From positions 64,501,980-64,565,979 of the forward strand of contig NC_052360.1 of NCBI RefSeq assembly GCF_009727055.1: a stretch of 64,000 bases of DNA, written 5' to 3'. Below the pieces are notes generated by a model. The model had not been told where the DNA came from. It made no database searches and saw nothing but the letters and a program-made list of their open reading frames with translations. The stretch is from Benincasa hispida. Taxonomy: Eukaryota; Streptophyta; Magnoliopsida; Cucurbitales; Cucurbitaceae. Within the stretch, counting starts at the first letter, position 1. Each line of letters opens with the position of its first letter. The position numbers and the translations under genes are program-made. Shown piece by piece: positions 60,201 to 64,000 of this stretch.

Positions 60201-61790
60201 TATTTGTGTCTTTTTGCCACTGAAAACGTATATAGATTATCCACTCATACCTGCCTTTCTCTCTCATTGAACCCATCATTTTTTCAATCACATCAATATT
60301 TTTTATAATTTAATTAATTGTATACATTGAATTAGGAATATGTATATTCTGGTTAACCATTTATTCCTTCTTTTTTTTTTTTTTTTTTTTTGTGAATTTT
60401 ATTTAAATTTCAAATAACACAAGTTTATGTGTAGTATTTTTTTTAAAAAATAAAATAAAATAATGTGTCATACAAAAGCAAAAGAGTGAAGAAAATTGTT
60501 GGAGAGTTTAGTTATAACCATTAAATGTGGATTTAATAATGCATGTATACATAAATTCAATGTATTTTTTAAAGTTATATTTTAGGTTCAGTATGATTTA
60601 GGGGTAATTTAAATTTTGGTTTATATTTATATTTAGTTATATATTTTTTTCAACTGAGAAAGGCTTGTTATGAAATTTTATAAAAATAGAAAAAATAAAT
60701 ATTTTAGTTTAAATTAAAATTTGAAATTAAAATGATATTTCATCCTAATCAAAATTTAAAAGATATTTTCTCGTGTTATCATGAAATAAAAACATTAATA
60801 ATATTTTGGTTTAAATTAAAATTTTAAATAAGAAATATATCATCCAATTCAAAATAAATAAAAATTATGGTATTATCATGAGATTTTAAATTATTGTAGA
60901 AATTAAGAGGATAATCGAATCATCCTACTAAAAAAGACTATGTATTTTTTTTAATCCGAGGAGCATTATCATGAAATTAAAAAATAAAATAAAAGATAGA
61001 TTATCATAAAATTTTAAAAAAATAATAAAAAAAATATTTTAGTTTAAATTGAAACTTAAAATTGGGAGATACTCAAATCATTCAAATTAAAATAAGAAAT
61101 ATTTAAAGAAAAAAAAAACTAAAAGAGGGTTATCGTGAAAGTTTAGAAGATATTACTTTTAAGATTTAAATTAAAATTTGAAATTAACAGAAAATCAAAT
61201 CCTTCCATAAAAATGAAAAAAAAAAATCTTTTATCATGAAATTTTAAAATACTTGATTTTATGAAAAAAAAAATTAATCGATAGATCCTCCCGAGGCAAT
61301 AAACAGTTACATGTATTTATCTACTACTTCAACAAATTAGGTCTTATTTGATAACCATTTTGATCTTTGTATTGAACTATTTTTTATTTTCAGTTTTTGA
61401 AGAACAAAATTCATGTCTTTGGTTACCATTTTTTATTTTCTAATTTTTAGAAACAAACAAAAAAACATGTTTCATAATTGTTTGTTTTCTTAAAAAAAAA
61501 AATAAATAATAAAACATATCTTTCATATTCGTGTTTTTGTTTTCCATTTTAAAAATTAAATTTTTTTAATGATTTTTCTAAGAAAAGTTTTTAACGACTT
61601 TTTTAGTATATATATATATTCAAAATGAAATCCAGGTATTTTTAAAATAATGTTCTATCTAATAAACATAGTTAAAAACATATCCTTTCATTAATGTTGG
61701 GTAATTTTCGAGAAAATGCACCCTGTGAAGAGTGTGAATGTTGAGATTATTAATTTTAAAAAAATGAAAAAGAAAAAAAAAATCTTAAAC
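57297..61790. other. Intergenic, AT-rich; no gene supported
   Basis: About 4.5 kb without a credible gene. The longest frame, 59036-59503 (+, 155 codons), begins in a T-run and shows no domain. Part of it (about 59165-59335) has MITE-like words (TTGTTTGACCAAGAAGTTGG and CTTAAACACCCGAG). A direct repeat of ACATCAAAACTTGA lies at 57875 and 57946. A stretch at about 61335-61690 begins like a MITE (GTCTTATTTGATAACCATTT), but no right end was found. Confidence 0.5.
60640..61260. repeat. Diverged AT-rich tandem repeat, about 130-150 bp period
   Basis: The words TTATCATGAAATTTTAAAA, AATATTTTAGTTTAAATTAA and AAATTTGAAATTAA recur in the same order four to five times with uneven spacing. It is weakly conserved and non-coding. 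Confidence 0.5.
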
Positions 61791-61793
61791 TTA

Positions 61794-62131
61794 AGGGTAT
61801 TTGAAGCACTGAGTTAATTATTACAGTAAATAGTTATTATAGTTAGGTTATAATAGATTATGTTTTGAGTGTAAATTATTTTAGTTTGGATAATAATAGT
61901 ATGTGTTTGAAGCGTAGGCTATTTTAGTACGAGAAGAAAATAGTAAACATTGTAGCAAAAAATAATGATGAATGTAAAATAGTAAAACGGTAGTAAATAA
62001 TAATAAATACTATAGCAAATTAGGTTTTGAAATAATGTTGAATATGACTATTTAGGGATTACAAAATATTATTTATTGTAGCAATGAGTGGTTTTAACCG
62101 TTTAAGTGTAATTGAAGCCCAAAACAACCCC
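61794..62131. mobile_element. Putative Tourist-like MITE
   Basis: It is a 338-bp segment flanked by TTA (61791-61793, 62132-62134), with ends AGGGTATTTGAAGCACTGAG and, inverted, AAGCCCAAAACAACCCC. It has internal inverted words ATAGTAAACATTGTAGC-like. The end similarity is only moderate, so the call is tentative. Confidence 0.55.
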
Positions 62132-62308
62132 TTAGATGTAGTTGTTAAATTGAAAAATCAGAATTGATTTGGAAATAAAGTGTAAAACAAGAAAACCATT
62201 TTAAAAAAAAATGCACGAGAAAAAAAAAACCATTTAAAAAAGTTAACAATCTCAAAAACGTTTTTAAATTCGTAAAACCAGAAAACTCAAATAAATACCA
62301 AATACACT

Positions 62309-62871
62309 TGTTCACACAAGATTTTCGGAGAAACGTATTTAGTGGCTAGGAACTTGAGCTGGTGTTGATGGTGAAGTTGATTTGATGCGATATGGTTCGA
62401 TCTCTAATACTTATCCTTTGATTCTCTCTCATGGATGGATGTCAGGCTGGTTGATGAATTCTCTCTGAGCTCTCTGAATGTAGAAAATGCTGCCCCACAA
62501 ATGAAAGAGAACTTCTATATTTATAGAGTTCTTAGGCGGGCTTCGTGGGCTTGGTTGGTCTATTGGTCCTTGAGCCTAATTAGTTGGTTTTGGGCTTGAT
62601 CTGAAATTTGGACCCAATTAAACTTGTTTTTTTTGTTTTTTTTTTTTTTAAAAAAAAAAGTTTGGACTTTAAACCCAAATAATAATATCAAATTGGGCCA
62701 ATTTAATCTCATCTGATTCAACCGTGTGACGTCATCGAAACTTGTCTTCAACTCAATTCGAGACATGTGTCAACTTCTAATTGGACCCAAATTTTATGAT
62801 TTAGAAATCCGTCATTAATTTAGCAAACGACGTGGTGACTTGTGATTGGTCCAAAATTTTATCCTTCAACA
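62309..62871 (-). repeat. Partial copy: third LTR of the Ty3-type family with adjoining polypurine tract
   Basis: On the + strand it begins TGTTCACACAAG and ends TCCTTCAACA. It shares with the LTRs at 49422 and 56067 the TGGTGTTGATGGTGAAGTTG, GGTTCGATCTCTAATACTT and TGATTGGTCCAAAATTT words. It lacks the long inner repeats and is only 563 bp. Right after it, AAAGGGGGCATT on the - strand is a well-preserved polypurine tract. It is therefore the 3' LTR of an element rather than a solo LTR, but no coding part or second LTR is seen to the right. Confidence 0.75.
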
Positions 62872-62885
62872 AATGCCCCCTTTCG
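62872..62885 (-). promoter_or_regulatory. Polypurine tract beside the third LTR
   Basis: On the - strand GAAAGGGGGCATT abuts the LTR. The equivalent place beside 50500 has decayed to GAAAGAGTCATT. Confidence 0.7.
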
Positions 62886-62896
62886 AGGTTTATCGA

Positions 62897-63094
62897 CGCT
62901 TGTATTGTTAATATATGATATTTACTTCACATCTTGACTTGTAATCCACTTGTATGTCACCACATACATGCTTGAGTTACATACAGATAACCAGTGATTA
63001 TATGTTTATTAGTTTGTGGTAAAAGTAAATAAAACATGCAACTGAGCAAAAATACAAGAAGTGAAGTAAATATCATATATTAACAATACAAGCG
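62897..63094. repeat. Perfect 34-bp inverted repeat with 130-bp spacer
   Basis: Arm 62897-62930 (starts CGCTTGTATTGTTAATATAT) and arm 63061-63094 (ends ATTAACAATACAAGCG) are exact reverse complements. The spacer 62931-63060 shows no coding sequence. It could be a small inverted-repeat element or an inverted duplication. Confidence 0.85.
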
Positions 63095-64000
63095 TTCATA
63101 CAAACTGTTTACAAACTAAGGACACTAGACTTTAGGGCATCAAACCCAATAATATGAACGGTCCAGGGGATTAAATTATTATTTATGTTTTTTTAAAATA
63201 ATTTTGATGTAATTTAAGTATTTTCCTATTTTGTTTTTTTTTTTAAATAATAATTTCAATGTAATTTAAGAATTTTCTAATTTTATACTTTTTATGACAT
63301 TTTAAGTAGGGTATTTTTGTAATTTTGCTATCAACCATGATGTGGCATTAGATTTTTTTTTTTTTTTTTTTTGGGTGAGAGTATTAAAGTCTTGCCTTTA
63401 GGTTGTTTGATGAGTTTTACAATGAATTAAGTTTTAGTCTTTGTGCTTTCAAGTTTAGCTAGGAGTGTTCCTTGAATTTTGCAATTCACGTGTTGAGTTG
63501 CATGCCAAGAACATTCAAGTGAGATTGATCGTCCTATTTTGTAGAGTGTTTGAATTTTGGATAAAATAATTCATTATTTGTCTCAAGATATTTGATCTTA
63601 AGGTAATCCATGTCTTACCCAATCCTTAGGGTTGAAATCGAGTTGATTTAGGGGGTTTTAGTGATTGAGAATTAGGGGTTCTCATCCCAAAGAGTTTCTA
63701 ATTCCAATTCTCTAGGGTTTTCATATTTGTATGGTAACGTACCTTCCGCTTGTCAACCAATTTTCATTTTTTATTACAGATTAGGAAATGGGCCCTACAT
63801 GTCAGAACACATACGAAACAAAAGGTAAAAAACTACAAAGGTAATTTATTGGGGCTCACTTTTCATATTACTGTTTATTTATTACTTTTACCCTAGTTTA
63901 AACATGACCTTACTTTCATTTGGTCCTTAGGTTTCTAATGTACACTTTAACATCAATTTGTATAATTACTCATTTTATGTAGTCAATGTTCATATTTATT
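63095..64000. other. Intergenic to window end, no gene seen
   Basis: AT-rich, with T runs near 63225 and 63353-63372 and a direct repeat of ATGTAATTTAAGTATTTTC and its variant at about 63208 and 63260. No coding signal. It could be the flank of a gene beyond the window. Confidence 0.5.

Noticed and set aside
63640..63720. GGGTTTTAG/TTAGGGGTT words as an interstitial telomere repeat
   Set aside because: The words are isolated and irregular, not TTTAGGG tandem copies.

Overview
This is nuclear DNA of a flowering plant. It is AT-rich, three protein-coding genes carry plant-type introns or plant-specific domains, and most of the rest is plant transposable elements. The gag of the large LTR element near 49.4-57.3 kb and the layout of the repeats look like those of cucumber and melon relatives. 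I infer a eudicot, probably Cucurbitaceae, from recall of similar sequences and not from a search.

Three genes appear intact. (1) A cullin-1 gene (CUL1, + strand, coding 21144-26156, 19 coding exons, 744 codons) encodes the scaffold of SCF ubiquitin ligases. (2) An intronless PLS-class pentatricopeptide repeat gene with a DYW domain (37207-39018, +, 603 codons) is an organelle RNA-editing type protein resembling Arabidopsis At4g15720. (3) A CW-type zinc finger gene (41535-48511, -, 11 coding exons, about 1,368 codons) is probably a histone-methylation reader. Genes 2 and 3 converge tail to tail, and the same two gene types are, as I recall, neighbours in Arabidopsis (At4g15720/At4g15730).

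Repeats from left to right: a damaged Mutator-like element (MULE) carrying a plant mobile domain (PMD) gene (1-4601, - strand) whose 3' third is inverted; a 69-bp tandem repeat (6383-6780); a Ty1/copia element on the - strand (6801-14201, duplication AAAAG) split by a solo LTR (9122-10964, duplication CCCAC); a GC-rich repeat with an apparent assembly seam at 16189; and a PIF/Harbinger-like non-autonomous element (17566-19202). After CUL1 come a second MULE-PMD copy (29781-34727), an inverted-repeat MULE (34825-36391) and a second PIF/Harbinger-like copy (39341-40752). Inside introns of the CW gene lie a SINE, a Tourist-like MITE and a tandem repeat. A Ty3-type LTR element (49422-57291, duplication CCTAG) has gag but minisatellites where pol should be. 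Then follow a MITE (61794-62131) and a third, partial LTR of the Ty3-type family (62309-62871) next to a perfect 34-bp inverted repeat.

I found no new multi-gene system. The most informative observations are the inverted half of the PMD gene, a stop codon shared by both MULE copies, the pol-less minisatellite LTR element, the conserved PPR/CW gene pair, and the probable assembly artefact at 16189. Exon borders were set by reading GT/AG sites and phases by eye. Repeat borders rest on target-site duplications where stated.
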